Shown here: positions 1 through 8,179 of the stretch, in pieces
How the letters are laid out: every line of letters starts with the position of its first letter
How positions within the stretch are numbered: the first letter of the stretch is position 1
Assembly (NCBI GenBank): GCA_947178125.1
Contig: CAMWXB010000031.1
Span: forward strand, 1 to 45,373
Source of the DNA: an uncultured Lachnospiraceae bacterium
GTDB lineage: Bacteria; Bacillota; Clostridia; Lachnospirales; Lachnospiraceae
Direction: 5' to 3'
Length of the DNA: 45,373 nucleotides
Program-made: the position numbers and the translations under genes
The notes under the pieces: model-generated
What the model was told of the DNA's origin: nothing
Databases searched by the model: none
Seen by the model: only the letters and a program-made list of their open reading frames with translations

Positions 1-1575
1 CCTCCCCCCCCCCCGCCCCCCCCCGCCACCCCCTCACCGCCCCCCGCACCGCCCCACCCGCCGGCCACGCGTACGGGAACGACGGAGACGCCGCCGACGA
101 GCACAGGGACGACGAATACGCCGCCAACGGGAGGCATCGCCAGTCCGGAGCAGCCGGCTGTGCCGACAGTGCCGCCAACAACGGCCGCACCAACGGATGC
201 GGAGAAACTGACTGCGTTGAATCCGGTTTTGAACACGAAGTCTCTGGCTCTTGCAAAGGGCGGAAGTGCGACGCTCTCTGTAGCCGTTACAGGCAGTGAG
301 CCATATACGGTCGAGTGGAGCAGCAGTTCTCCTGTTGCGAGCGTAAGCAATGGTGTCGTTACGGGTGCAGGAACAGGAACAGCAGTGGTCACGGCGACAG
401 TTCGTGTAGGAAGCGCAGCAGTACCGCTGAATTGTACCGTTACGGTCACAGAGACGGCAGTACAGTATACAGCGGTCAAAATAGAAGGAAGCGCCGTTAT
501 TCAGATGGGAAGCACGAGTTCGCTGAAAGGGACCACGACTCCGGAAGGCGGTGTTATTACATGGACAAGCGATAACACGGGGGTAGTTACGGTAGATGAA
601 AATGGCGTTATGACAGGAGTGTCAGAAGGAACTGCGGCCATTACCGGAACCTGTGGAGATGCAAAAGCTGTATGGCAGGTCAAGGTCACGAAAAATTATA
701 CCGGGGATACGGTCACGAAATTAAAAGACAAGGACGGTAATCAGGTCTATGTAAAGAACAGCGATGGAAAGTATGTGGAAGCGGTCTATGCCGATTACTA
801 CAAAGACCAGATGCTGTATCTGCGCAGAGCAAATGCGGAGTGTTTCTATACCGGATGGCAGACCATTGACGGCTATACTTATTTCTACGATAAAAATGGA
901 AAATATGTGACGGGAGAACAGGTCATTCAGGGCGCAAAGTATTCCTTTGACAGTCAGGGAAGAATGTCCAGTAATTCCGGCACGCTTGGCATCGATGTAT
1001 CGAAGTGGAATGGCTCCATTGACTGGAATGCGGTCAAAAATTCAGGTGTGTCTTATGTGATCATTCGCTGCGGCTACCGCGGTTCTTCTACGGGTGCGTT
1101 GATTGAAGACCCTAAGTTCGCCAGCAATATCAAAGGTGCAAAGGCGGCGGGACTGAAAGTTGGTGTTTATTTCTTCAGTCAGGCGGTCAATGAGGTGGAG
1201 GCGGTCGAAGAGGCTTCGATGGCGCTGAATCTGGTGAGCGGTTATGGACTGGATTATCCGATTTTCCTGGATGTAGAAGCGAGCAACGGACGCGGGGATG
1301 CAATTGATGTGGGAACGAGAACTGCGGTCTGCAAGGCCTTCTGTGCTACAATACATAATTCAGGTTATAAGGCCGGCGTTTATGCCAATACAACATGGTT
1401 TACCACCAAAATAAACGCGGGAAGCCTGACGGGCTATAAAATCTGGCTTGCCCAGTATGCGAGCGCGCCGACTTATACCGCAACGAAGTACGATATGTGG
1501 CAGTATACATCCAAAGGCAGCATAAACGGCATCAGCGGCAGCGTGGATATGAATATCAGTTATCTGAATTATTAA
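1..1575 (+). CDS. GH25 muramidase with Ig-like and cell-wall-binding domains (5' truncated)
   Basis: A secreted cell-wall lysozyme-type enzyme that would cleave the MurNAc-GlcNAc bond. The frame is open from base 1, so the true start and signal peptide lie upstream; the GTG at 160 is only the first start-like codon in the window. Visible order: Pro/Thr-rich linker (1-200), two bacterial Ig-like (BIG_2) domains (about 215-700, each ending in a G.GTA(V/A)(V/I) pattern), one choline-binding-type repeat (GWQTIDGYTYFYD, about 855-975), then the GH25 barrel (about 985-1575). The barrel starts with GIDVSKWN and carries the D-x-E catalytic pair at 1270-1278 (LDVEAS). It ends with MWQYTSKG and a short tail. 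The barrel closely resembles that of the muramidase at 3808. Bases 1-60 are almost pure C and may not be accurate sequence. Family assignment is firm; attachment to cell wall is inferred from the repeats. Confidence 0.9.
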   Translation, partial: PPPPPPPPATPSPPPAPPHPPATRTGTTETPPTSTGTTNTPPTGGIASPEQPAVPTVPPTTAAPTDAEKLTALNPVLNTKSLALAKGGSATLSVAVTGSEPYTVEWSSSSPVASVSNGVVTGAGTGTAVVTATVRVGSAAVPLNCTVTVTETAVQYTAVKIEGSAVIQMGSTSSLKGTTTPEGGVITWTSDNTGVVTVDENGVMTGVSEGTAAITGTCGDAKAVWQVKVTKNYTGDTVTKLKDKDGNQVYVKNSDGKYVEAVYADYYKDQMLYLRRANAECFYTGWQTIDGYTYFYDKNGKYVTGEQVIQGAKYSFDSQGRMSSNSGTLGIDVSKWNGSIDWNAVKNSGVSYVIIRCGYRGSSTGALIEDPKFASNIKGAKAAGLKVGVYFFSQAVNEVEAVEEASMALNLVSGYGLDYPIFLDVEASNGRGDAIDVGTRTAVCKAFCATIHNSGYKAGVYANTTWFTTKINAGSLTGYKIWLAQYASAPTYTATKYDMWQYTSKGSINGISGSVDMNISYLNY

Positions 1576-1590
1576 GAATAAGAAAATTTC

Positions 1591-1619
1591 TTGCAAATGA
1601 TGTGCGTATACAGCATAAT
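1591..1619 (+). promoter_or_regulatory. sigma-A-type promoter for rfbB
   Basis: TTGCAA (1591-1596), 17-base spacer, CATAAT (1614-1619). It starts 16 bases after the muramidase stop. The expected transcription start near 1626 would place structured repeat copy A at the very 5' end of the rfbB transcript. Seen in sequence; activity is inferred. Confidence 0.6.
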
Positions 1620-1628
1620 AAGTGTGGA

Positions 1629-1727
1629 GGGAATGAAGGCTTTCCAGAGCGTCAATGGACGCCGTCCAGGAAAATCCAGGTCATTCTCCAGAGAATGTCT
1701 CTGACGGGCCATTCTCTACAGGTGATT
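1629..1727 (+). repeat. Structured interspersed element, copy A (leader of rfbB)
   Basis: Most diverged of three copies of a two-hairpin element (the others are at 2819 and 23147). Hairpin 1 closes with GAATGA (1631-1636) against TCATTC (1681-1686). It continues with TTTCC/GGAAA and ends in GCGTC-AATG-GACGC (1649-1662). Hairpin 2 is AGAGAATG (1690-1697) against CATTCTCT (1710-1717). The trailing ACAGGTGATTG corresponds to CCAGTGGATTG of copy B and runs straight into the rfbB ribosome site. The shared architecture is visible directly; whether it acts as RNA or is a REP/MITE-like repeat is not known. Confidence 0.6.
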
Positions 1728-1746
1728 GAAAGGAGACTATAGAAAA

Positions 1747-2826
1747 ATGAGAACTTACCTTGTGACAGGCGGCGCCGGTTTTATCGGTTCCAATTATATC
1801 CATTATATGTTTCAGAAATATGACAACGAAATAAGGATCATCAATGTGGACGCTCTGACTTATGCGGGAAACCTTGAAAATTTGACGAGTATTGAAAACA
1901 GGGATAATTATACGTTTATAAAAGCGGATATCTGCGATAAAGACGCGATCAGCCGGATTTTTGCGGAAAATGATATTGACAGGGTCGTACATTTTGCGGC
2001 GGAGAGTCATGTTGACAGAAGCATTAAGAACCCGGAAGTGTTCGTTCAGACGAATGTGCTGGGGACGGCGGTCATGCTGAATTGTGCCAAAGCGGCGTGG
2101 GAACTGCCGGACGGCACTTACAAAGCAGATAAAAAATTCCTGCATGTCTCTACGGATGAGGTATACGGCTCGCTGGAGGAGGACGGGGGTTATTTCTATG
2201 AGACGACTCCTTATGCACCGCACAGCCCTTATTCGGCAAGTAAGGCAAGTTCGGATATGCTCGTAAAGGCTTACATGGATACCTATCATTTCCCGGCCAA
2301 TATCACGAACTGTTCCAACAATTACGGCCCATATCAGTTCCCGGAGAAGCTGATACCGCTGATCATCAATAATGCGTTACAGGGAAAGAAACTTCCGGTC
2401 TATGGAGACGGTAAGAACGTCCGCGACTGGTTGTATGTGGAAGATCATGCGAAAGCAATCGATATGGTACAGGAAAAGGGCAGGCTGTTCGAGACTTATA
2501 ACGTGGGCGGCCATAATGAAAAGCAGAATATTGAAATCATTTATATCATTCTGGAAACACTGCAGGAGATGCTGGCGGATGATGACCCGAGAAAAGCGCT
2601 TGTCAGCAAAGACCTGATCACTTATGTAGAGGATAGAAAAGGACACGACAGAAGATATGCTATTGCGCCGGACAAGATTCGGGAAGAAATCGGCTGGGAG
2701 CCGGAGACGATGTTCAAGGAAGGAATCAGACGGACGATCCAGTGGTTCTTTGAGCATGAAGACTGGATGAAAAATGTGACGAGCGGCGATTATCAGAAAT
2801 ATTATGCCGAAATGTATAGGGAATGA
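1747..2826 (+). CDS. rfbB: dTDP-glucose 4,6-dehydratase
   Basis: Second step of dTDP-L-rhamnose synthesis: NAD-dependent conversion of dTDP-glucose to dTDP-4-keto-6-deoxyglucose, in the cytoplasm. At 359 aa it has the usual family length. It is an extended SDR with the N-terminal Rossmann motif GGAGFIGSNY, the active-site YSASK motif after HVSTDEVYG, and the RDWLYVEDH substrate-binding stretch. The ATG at 1747 is chosen because GAAAGGAG at 1728-1735 precedes it; the in-frame TTG at 1726 would put the ribosome site inside the gene. The stop codon (2824-2826) lies within the 5' arm of structured repeat copy B. rfbA follows 122 bases later. Identification is secure. Confidence 0.97.
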   Translation: MRTYLVTGGAGFIGSNYIHYMFQKYDNEIRIINVDALTYAGNLENLTSIENRDNYTFIKADICDKDAISRIFAENDIDRVVHFAAESHVDRSIKNPEVFVQTNVLGTAVMLNCAKAAWELPDGTYKADKKFLHVSTDEVYGSLEEDGGYFYETTPYAPHSPYSASKASSDMLVKAYMDTYHFPANITNCSNNYGPYQFPEKLIPLIINNALQGKKLPVYGDGKNVRDWLYVEDHAKAIDMVQEKGRLFETYNVGGHNEKQNIEIIYIILETLQEMLADDDPRKALVSKDLITYVEDRKGHDRRYAIAPDKIREEIGWEPETMFKEGIRRTIQWFFEHEDWMKNVTSGDYQKYYAEMYRE

Positions 2827-2917
2827 AGATTTTCTAAGGCGTCGGAAGACGCCGCCTAAGAAAATCTAAGTCATTCCCGGCAGAATGTCTCTTGCGAGCC
2901 ATTCTGCCAGTGGATTG
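2819..2917 (+). repeat. Structured interspersed element, copy B (rfbB-rfbA)
   Basis: Hairpin 1 is about 60 bases: GGGAATGA (2819-2826) pairs with TCATTCCC (2871-2878), AGATTTTCT (2827-2835) with AGAAAATCT, and the inner GGCGTC with GACGCC around a GGAA loop (2844-2847). Hairpin 2 is GGCAGAATG (2879-2887) against CATTCTGCC (2900-2908), with CTC-TTGC-GAG nested in the loop. The element ends with CCAGTGGATTG. There is no T tract, so it is not a plain terminator. The 5' arm supplies the end of rfbB, including its stop. Compared with copy C (23147) several stem differences are compensatory, which supports a conserved folded structure. Confidence 0.75.
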
Positions 2918-2948
2918 CGATATTATATTTGAAAAAAGGAGAATGTGC

Positions 2949-3818
2949 ATGAAGGGAATTATATTGGCGGGGGGTTCGGGGACACGGTTATATCCGTTGA
3001 CGAAGGCGGTTTCCAAGCAGATTATGCCGGTCTATGATAAGCCGATGATCTACTATCCGCTTTCTATTTTGATGCTAGCAGGAATCCAGGAGATTCTCAT
3101 TATCTCTACGCCGAGAGACTTACCGGTCTTTAAAGAACTGTTCGGAAGCGGAGAACAGCTTGGACTGAAAATGGAATATGCCGTTCAGGAGGAGCCGAGA
3201 GGCCTTGCAGATGCTTTTATCATCGGAGCGGATTTTATCGGAGGCGACCGTGTGGCGTTGATACTCGGCGATAATATTTTTTACGGACAGAGTTTTTCCA
3301 AAGTGCTCAAAGAGGTAGCGGCCAGAGAAAAGGGGGCGACCATCTTCGGCTATTACGTCAGGAATCCAAGAGAGTATGGCGTTGTAGAGTTTGATGAGAA
3401 TGGAGTCGCTTTATCCATTGAAGAAAAACCGGAGAATCCGAAGAGCAATTATGCGGTGCCGGGATTGTATTTTTATGATAATGATGTCGTAGAGATTGCG
3501 GCGAATGTGAAACCTTCTGCGCGCGGTGAAATTGAAATTACCAGTATCAATAATGAATATTTACGCAGAGGAACTTTGAAGGTGGAGACGCTCGGCCGTG
3601 GTTTTGCATGGCTGGATACAGGAAATCACGATTCCCTGTTGGATGCGGCGGATTTTGTGGCAGCTTTCCAGAAACGACAGGGGCTTTATATTTCCTGCAT
3701 CGAGGAAATCGCGTACAGGCGGGGCTTTATCAATAAGGAACAGCTTCTGAAGCTGGCGGAACCCCTTTTAAAAACAAATTATGGACAATATCTTGTAGAG
3801 GTTGCAAATGGACTCTAG
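2949..3818 (+). CDS. rfbA: Glucose-1-phosphate thymidylyltransferase
   Basis: First step of dTDP-rhamnose synthesis: dTTP plus glucose-1-phosphate gives dTDP-glucose. At 289 aa it matches the short RmlA family. The N-terminal nucleotide-binding signature [11 protein letters not shown] follows directly after MKGIILA, and [19 protein letters not shown] is characteristic. The ATG at 2949 has AAAAAAGGAG just upstream; the longer frame from 2892 lies in the repeat/leader region and lacks family similarity. The 3' end overlaps the next gene (3808) by 11 bases, suggesting translational coupling. The glucose-1-phosphate is probably supplied by the phosphohexomutase at 14994. Confidence 0.97.
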   Translation: MKGIILAGGSGTRLYPLTKAVSKQIMPVYDKPMIYYPLSILMLAGIQEILIISTPRDLPVFKELFGSGEQLGLKMEYAVQEEPRGLADAFIIGADFIGGDRVALILGDNIFYGQSFSKVLKEVAAREKGATIFGYYVRNPREYGVVEFDENGVALSIEEKPENPKSNYAVPGLYFYDNDVVEIAANVKPSARGEIEITSINNEYLRRGTLKVETLGRGFAWLDTGNHDSLLDAADFVAAFQKRQGLYISCIEEIAYRRGFINKEQLLKLAEPLLKTNYGQYLVEVANGL

Positions 3819-5163
3819 GAAACTACGAAGGACCCTGTTTCTGGTCGTTATGATCTTTTTAATGATAACTTCTATTATTATTATGACCAACTGGGAGCTG
3901 ATAGAAGAACGGCTGGGTATAGACAATAAGCCGGCGCAGGTCAATACCGAAGCGGTGGAGACGATGGCGGAGGATAAGCAGATAGGCAATGACTTACAGG
4001 CCTTTATGCAGGATGAGACATTTTTTGACTCGGAGACACATTATAAGAGTATTGAGACTTATTCCGGCAGGGTAGTGTCTCTTGTCATGAGTTCCGTTGC
4101 GAAAGATCTGCGTATCATGATCGTGAACAGCAGTGGGAAGCTTGAGTCAGGTTTTCCTTTTGTTGTAACGATTCAGGACGTCGGTGAATATACGGATACG
4201 GACAGGGACGGTATTATTTATATCGACAGCCTGCGTGCCGGGGAGTACAGCATTTTTCTGAATGAGGCGGAAGGTTACAGGGTGCCGAATACAGTAACGA
4301 CGATTAAGGTAAAACAGGAAATCGAATACCGGGTATTGGATGATATCGAATATCTGATGCTGACGGAGAACGATGTCGATGCGTCCAAAGAAGATACGGA
4401 AGTAAAAGAAGCACAGCAGGATGCTGACGGAACGGAAAATACGGACTTTACTGCATCGGGCGACAATGTGAAAAAGGGAATTGACGTTTCCAAGTGGAAT
4501 GAAACAATTGATTGGGAAGCTGTTAAAGAGGCCGGCGTGGAATTTGCAATTATCCGGTGCGGTTATCGAGGTTCTTTGAGCGGTTCCCTGATCATCGACC
4601 CGACTTACGAAGAGAACATACGCGGGGCAATCGCGGCGGATATTCCGGTCGGCGTATATTTCTTTACACAGGCGGTCAATGAAGTGGAAGCAGTGGAAGA
4701 GGCCAGCATGGTCATTAATCTGATCAGACGGTATGATGTGGATTATCCGGTGTTCCTCGACAGCGAGAGCGCTGGCGGAAACGGAAGAGCCGATAAGCTG
4801 GAAGCAGAAGAACGGACAAGGATTCATAAGGCATTTTTGGAGACGATCGCGGCCGCGGGATATGCAACCGGCATTTACGGTTCCGCCAACTGGCTCGACA
4901 GTAAAGTGGAGATGAAAGAATTGTCCGGCTATCACACATGGCTGGCGGAATATGCGGATATTCCTTCTTATGACGGTTATTATCATATGTGGCAGTATAC
5001 TTCCAAAGGTTCCATCGACGGTATATCGACGAATGTCGATTTGAATCTCTGTTATATGAATATCGATACTTCGATCGATCATTCCGTAGACGCCGGCGGC
5101 TATTCGGGAATTGTGAACGGAGACACAGGTAATGTGCCGACTGGCAGCCAGGGTGAAAACTAG
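3808..5163 (+). CDS. Membrane-anchored GH25 muramidase with beta-sandwich domain
   Basis: A 451-aa cell-wall hydrolase. Residues about 8-28 ([17 protein letters not shown]) form an uncleaved-looking signal anchor. An extracellular beta-sandwich-like region (about 105-180, resembling Cna-B/SpaA-type folds) and an acidic D/E-rich linker (about 190-220) come before the GH25 barrel. The barrel starts with GIDVSKWN and keeps the catalytic D-x-E as DSES (4759-4767). It is close to the barrel of the muramidase at the left end (shared YFF(S/T)[14 protein letters not shown] and [10 protein letters not shown]). The start at 3808 overlaps rfbA by 11 bases. A muramidase wedged between rfbA and rfbC suggests that wall remodelling is coupled to deposition of the rhamnose polymer; that is inference. 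Confidence 0.92.
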   Translation: MDSRKLRRTLFLVVMIFLMITSIIIMTNWELIEERLGIDNKPAQVNTEAVETMAEDKQIGNDLQAFMQDETFFDSETHYKSIETYSGRVVSLVMSSVAKDLRIMIVNSSGKLESGFPFVVTIQDVGEYTDTDRDGIIYIDSLRAGEYSIFLNEAEGYRVPNTVTTIKVKQEIEYRVLDDIEYLMLTENDVDASKEDTEVKEAQQDADGTENTDFTASGDNVKKGIDVSKWNETIDWEAVKEAGVEFAIIRCGYRGSLSGSLIIDPTYEENIRGAIAADIPVGVYFFTQAVNEVEAVEEASMVINLIRRYDVDYPVFLDSESAGGNGRADKLEAEERTRIHKAFLETIAAAGYATGIYGSANWLDSKVEMKELSGYHTWLAEYADIPSYDGYYHMWQYTSKGSIDGISTNVDLNLCYMNIDTSIDHSVDAGGYSGIVNGDTGNVPTGSQGEN

Positions 5164-5193
5164 AAATTTTCATGAAAATATGGAGGAAATGAA

Positions 5194-5757
5194 ATGGGAA
5201 AAATAACGGTGGAGACATGCGAAATAGAAGGGTTAAAGGTCATTACGCCCACAGTGCATGAGGATGCAAGGGGATATTTCATGGAGACCTACCATTATGA
5301 GGATTTCAAGGCAGCAGGCATTGATCAGGTGTTCGTGCAGGATAACCAGTCTGCTTCTGTCAAAGGTGTTCTGAGGGGACTTCATTTCCAGATTCAGTAC
5401 CCGCAGGCGAAGCTTGTCCGCGTGTTAAAAGGAGAAGTTTATGATGTGGCGGTCGATTTGCGGCCGGGTTCAAAGACTTATGGGAAGTATTACGGCGTAC
5501 TGCTTTCAGAAAAAAATAAGAAGCAGTTCTTTGTTCCGAAAGATTTTGCACATGGTTTCCTTGTGCTTTCGGATGTCGCAGAATTTGCTTATAAATGTAC
5601 GGATTTTTATCATCCGAACGACGAAGGCGGTATTGCATGGAATGACCCTGATATCGGCATAGACTGGCCCATTGAAGAAGGTATGAAACTGATTCAGTCA
5701 GAAAAGGATACCAAATGGGGCGGTATCAAAGAATTTACCGAGCAATATCGGAAATAG
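5194..5757 (+). CDS. rfbC: dTDP-4-dehydrorhamnose 3,5-epimerase
   Basis: Third step of the dTDP-rhamnose route: epimerisation of dTDP-4-keto-6-deoxyglucose at C3 and C5. At 187 aa it has the standard cupin size. RGLHFQ holds the catalytic base His, with VDLRPGS and the FAHGFLVLS core strands and YKCTDFY with the conserved Tyr. A TATGGAGGAAAT ribosome site sits just before the ATG. The final reductase gene (rfbD/rmlD) is not found in this window, so it must be elsewhere or left of base 1. The wzm gene follows after 21 bases. Confidence 0.97.
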   Translation: MGKITVETCEIEGLKVITPTVHEDARGYFMETYHYEDFKAAGIDQVFVQDNQSASVKGVLRGLHFQIQYPQAKLVRVLKGEVYDVAVDLRPGSKTYGKYYGVLLSEKNKKQFFVPKDFAHGFLVLSDVAEFAYKCTDFYHPNDEGGIAWNDPDIGIDWPIEEGMKLIQSEKDTKWGGIKEFTEQYRK

Positions 5758-5778
5758 GAGCGGAGATTTCGTAAGAAA

Positions 5779-6813
5779 ATGAGCGCAAACGATACGGTAA
5801 CGACAAAGAACAAAAAAGAGAAAAAATATGTGTTTCCAAAGCCCGCAGCAATCGCAATTTTCTGGGGGCTTGGTTCAATTTTGACACTTGTGCTGGTCTT
5901 ACATCATAATCCGCTGGCGGATCAGGTGACTGAAAATATGAAAAAGGTAAGCGGTTGTGTATTGATTCTGTTTACCTGTATTATTTTTACGATTTTTTAT
6001 GATGGTCTGACAACAATCCCAATCGAGCTTTTTCAGAGCAGAAAACTGATCTGGAAGCTTGCCAAAAATGATTTTAAAAAGCGCTACGCAGGTTCTTACC
6101 TGGGCATTATCTGGGCGATGGCACAGCCTGTTGTCACGGTCGTGATGTATTGGCTCGTATTTGATAAAGTATTTGATACGAGAAGCCAGCTTGTGGCGGG
6201 CGGCATTGAGGTGCCCTATGTGCTGTATCTGATGGCCGGTCTGGTTCCGTGGTTCTATTTTTCGGAGGCGATCACGCAGGGGACAATGGCGTTGATCGAA
6301 TACAATTATCTGGTCAAAAAAGTTGTTTTTAATATCAGCATTCTGCCGATCATCAAAGCAATTGCAGCAACATTTATTCATTTGTTTTTCGTATGTATCC
6401 TGTTAGTCGTAGCCATCGGCTATGGCTATTATCCGAATTTATATACATTACAGATTGTTTATTACAGCTTTTGCACGTTTTTTCTGGTCCTTGGAATGAG
6501 TTATCTGACTTGTGCGATCGTTGTTTTTATCAAAGACTTGCAGCAGATCATCGCAATCGCCTTACAGATTGGAATGTGGGCAACGCCGATTCTGTGGGAT
6601 ATTTCCATGTTGTCGGACAACATGAAGACCGTTTTCAAGCTGAATCCGTTAGTCTATATTGTCAACGGATACCGAAGCGCCCTTTACGAAGAAACCTGGT
6701 TCTGGGAACATTTTTATTCTTCTACTTATTTCTGGATATTTACGATCAGCCTGTTCTGTATCGCAACATTGATCTTTAGGAAATTGAGAGTACATTTTGC
6801 GGATGTACTCTAG
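5779..6813 (+). CDS. wzm: Polysaccharide ABC exporter, permease (Wzm-type)
   Basis: Membrane subunit of an ABC-2 type exporter that moves a finished undecaprenyl-PP-linked polysaccharide across the membrane. At 344 aa it is longer than typical Wzm (about 260) because of an N-terminal extension with two additional hydrophobic segments (about 25-45 and 55-80). The core starts near FQSRKLIWKLAKNDFKKRYAGS, the amphipathic entry typical of the family, and has six hydrophobic stretches, including GIIWAMAQPVVTVVMYW and the WATPILW signature. It lies directly before the matching ATPase gene. Identification as an ABC-2 polysaccharide permease is firm; the substrate is inferred from the cluster. Confidence 0.93.
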   Translation: MSANDTVTTKNKKEKKYVFPKPAAIAIFWGLGSILTLVLVLHHNPLADQVTENMKKVSGCVLILFTCIIFTIFYDGLTTIPIELFQSRKLIWKLAKNDFKKRYAGSYLGIIWAMAQPVVTVVMYWLVFDKVFDTRSQLVAGGIEVPYVLYLMAGLVPWFYFSEAITQGTMALIEYNYLVKKVVFNISILPIIKAIAATFIHLFFVCILLVVAIGYGYYPNLYTLQIVYYSFCTFFLVLGMSYLTCAIVVFIKDLQQIIAIALQIGMWATPILWDISMLSDNMKTVFKLNPLVYIVNGYRSALYEETWFWEHFYSSTYFWIFTISLFCIATLIFRKLRVHFADVL

Positions 6814-6868
6814 GCTGAAAGGATTGCATTCTTTCTGCCTGGAACAATCTGTTGAGAAAGAGGCCTGT

Positions 6869-8161
6869 ATGGAAGAAAAGAACATTGCAATTCAGGTAAA
6901 AGACCTGGAAAAAGTCTATAAATTATATGATAAGCCCTCCGACAGACTGAAGGAAACGCTCGGTATCGGCCGGGGGAAAAGGCATACGGAGCATCATGCC
7001 CTGAAAGGGATCAACCTGACGATTCATCAGGGGGAGACCGTTGGTATCATCGGTACGAATGGCTCTGGAAAATCCACTATTTTGAAGATCATTACCGGTG
7101 TTTTGAATCCGACCAGGGGAGAAGTCTCTGTAAACGGGCGTATTTCGGCCCTGCTGGAACTCGGCGCCGGTTTTAACATGGAATATAACGGGATTGAAAA
7201 TATTTATCTGAACGGTACGATGATCGGTTTTTCCGAGAAAGAAATTGATGCCAAGATGAATGATATTCTGGAATTTGCCGATATTGGGGAGTATGTCCAC
7301 CAGCCGGTCAAGACCTATTCCAGCGGTATGTTCGTCAGGCTTGCTTTTGCGGTAGCGATCAATATCGAGCCGGAAATACTGATCGTAGACGAAGCGCTTT
7401 CCGTAGGGGATGTTTTTTTTCAGGCAAAGTGTTACCATAAATTTGAAGAATTTAAAAAAATGGGAAAGACGATCGTTTTCGTCAGCCACGATCTGAGCAG
7501 TATCAGCAAATACTGTGACAGAGTCGTTCTGCTCAATCAGGGCGTTAAGCTGGGCGAAGGACGACCGAAGGAAATGATAGATGCTTATAAACAGGTGTTG
7601 GTCGGGCAGTATACAGTAGAGGAATCCGGCGAAGAACGACTGCTGGATGACGAGCAGCTTCGTGCCTTGGCGGCCGGAGGAAAGAAGGGCATGGCAGCCG
7701 GCGCGGGAAACGTAAACCCGGACTTGCTGGAATACGGTTCTAAAAAAGCCGTGATTACGGAGTATTTCATAACGGATGAAAAGGGGACAAAGACTTCGGC
7801 GATTCTCAAAGGGAGCAGTTTTCGGATTCATATGAAGGTGAACATGATGGAGGATATCATGGCGCCTGTTTTTGCATTTACGATCAAAAATATCAAGGGA
7901 ACGGAGATTACGGGAACCAATACGATGTTTGAGAAGGCTTTTCTGGAGTCTGTAAAGGCGGGGGATGAAAAGGAAATTGTATTCACACAGGAGATGAATC
8001 TGCAAGGGGGAGAATATCTGCTCTCGCTTGGCGTGACAGGCTATGAAGGAGATGATTTTACAGTTTATCATCGTTTATACGATGTTTTGAACCTGACGGT
8101 CATTTCGGATAAAAATACGGTCGGATTTTATGATATGAATTCGCGGATTCAGATTTTATAG
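6869..8161 (+). CDS. wzt: Polysaccharide ABC exporter, ATPase with glycan-binding tail (Wzt-type)
   Basis: Cytoplasmic ATPase partner of Wzm, 430 aa. The nucleotide-binding domain has Walker A GTNGSGKST (62-70), the signature SSGMFVRLAFA (about 151-161), Walker B LIVDEA and the H-loop VSHD. After about residue 250 a second domain of about 180 residues with alternating strands matches the Wzt C-terminal carbohydrate-binding domain. In the E. coli O9a paradigm this domain recognises the modified non-reducing end before export. The ATG at 6869 follows GAGAAAGAGG; the longer frame from 6797 overlaps wzm and has no family similarity at its start. The gene directly downstream may make the cap that this domain recognises. 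Confidence 0.95.
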   Translation: MEEKNIAIQVKDLEKVYKLYDKPSDRLKETLGIGRGKRHTEHHALKGINLTIHQGETVGIIGTNGSGKSTILKIITGVLNPTRGEVSVNGRISALLELGAGFNMEYNGIENIYLNGTMIGFSEKEIDAKMNDILEFADIGEYVHQPVKTYSSGMFVRLAFAVAINIEPEILIVDEALSVGDVFFQAKCYHKFEEFKKMGKTIVFVSHDLSSISKYCDRVVLLNQGVKLGEGRPKEMIDAYKQVLVGQYTVEESGEERLLDDEQLRALAAGGKKGMAAGAGNVNPDLLEYGSKKAVITEYFITDEKGTKTSAILKGSSFRIHMKVNMMEDIMAPVFAFTIKNIKGTEITGTNTMFEKAFLESVKAGDEKEIVFTQEMNLQGGEYLLSLGVTGYEGDDFTVYHRLYDVLNLTVISDKNTVGFYDMNSRIQIL

Positions 8162-8179
8162 TGTGTGTATGGAGGAATT

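Noticed and set aside
1..5163. Prophage endolysins for the two GH25 genes
   Set aside because: No phage genes nearby; anchors, Ig-like domains and linkage to rfb genes indicate cellular wall enzymes.
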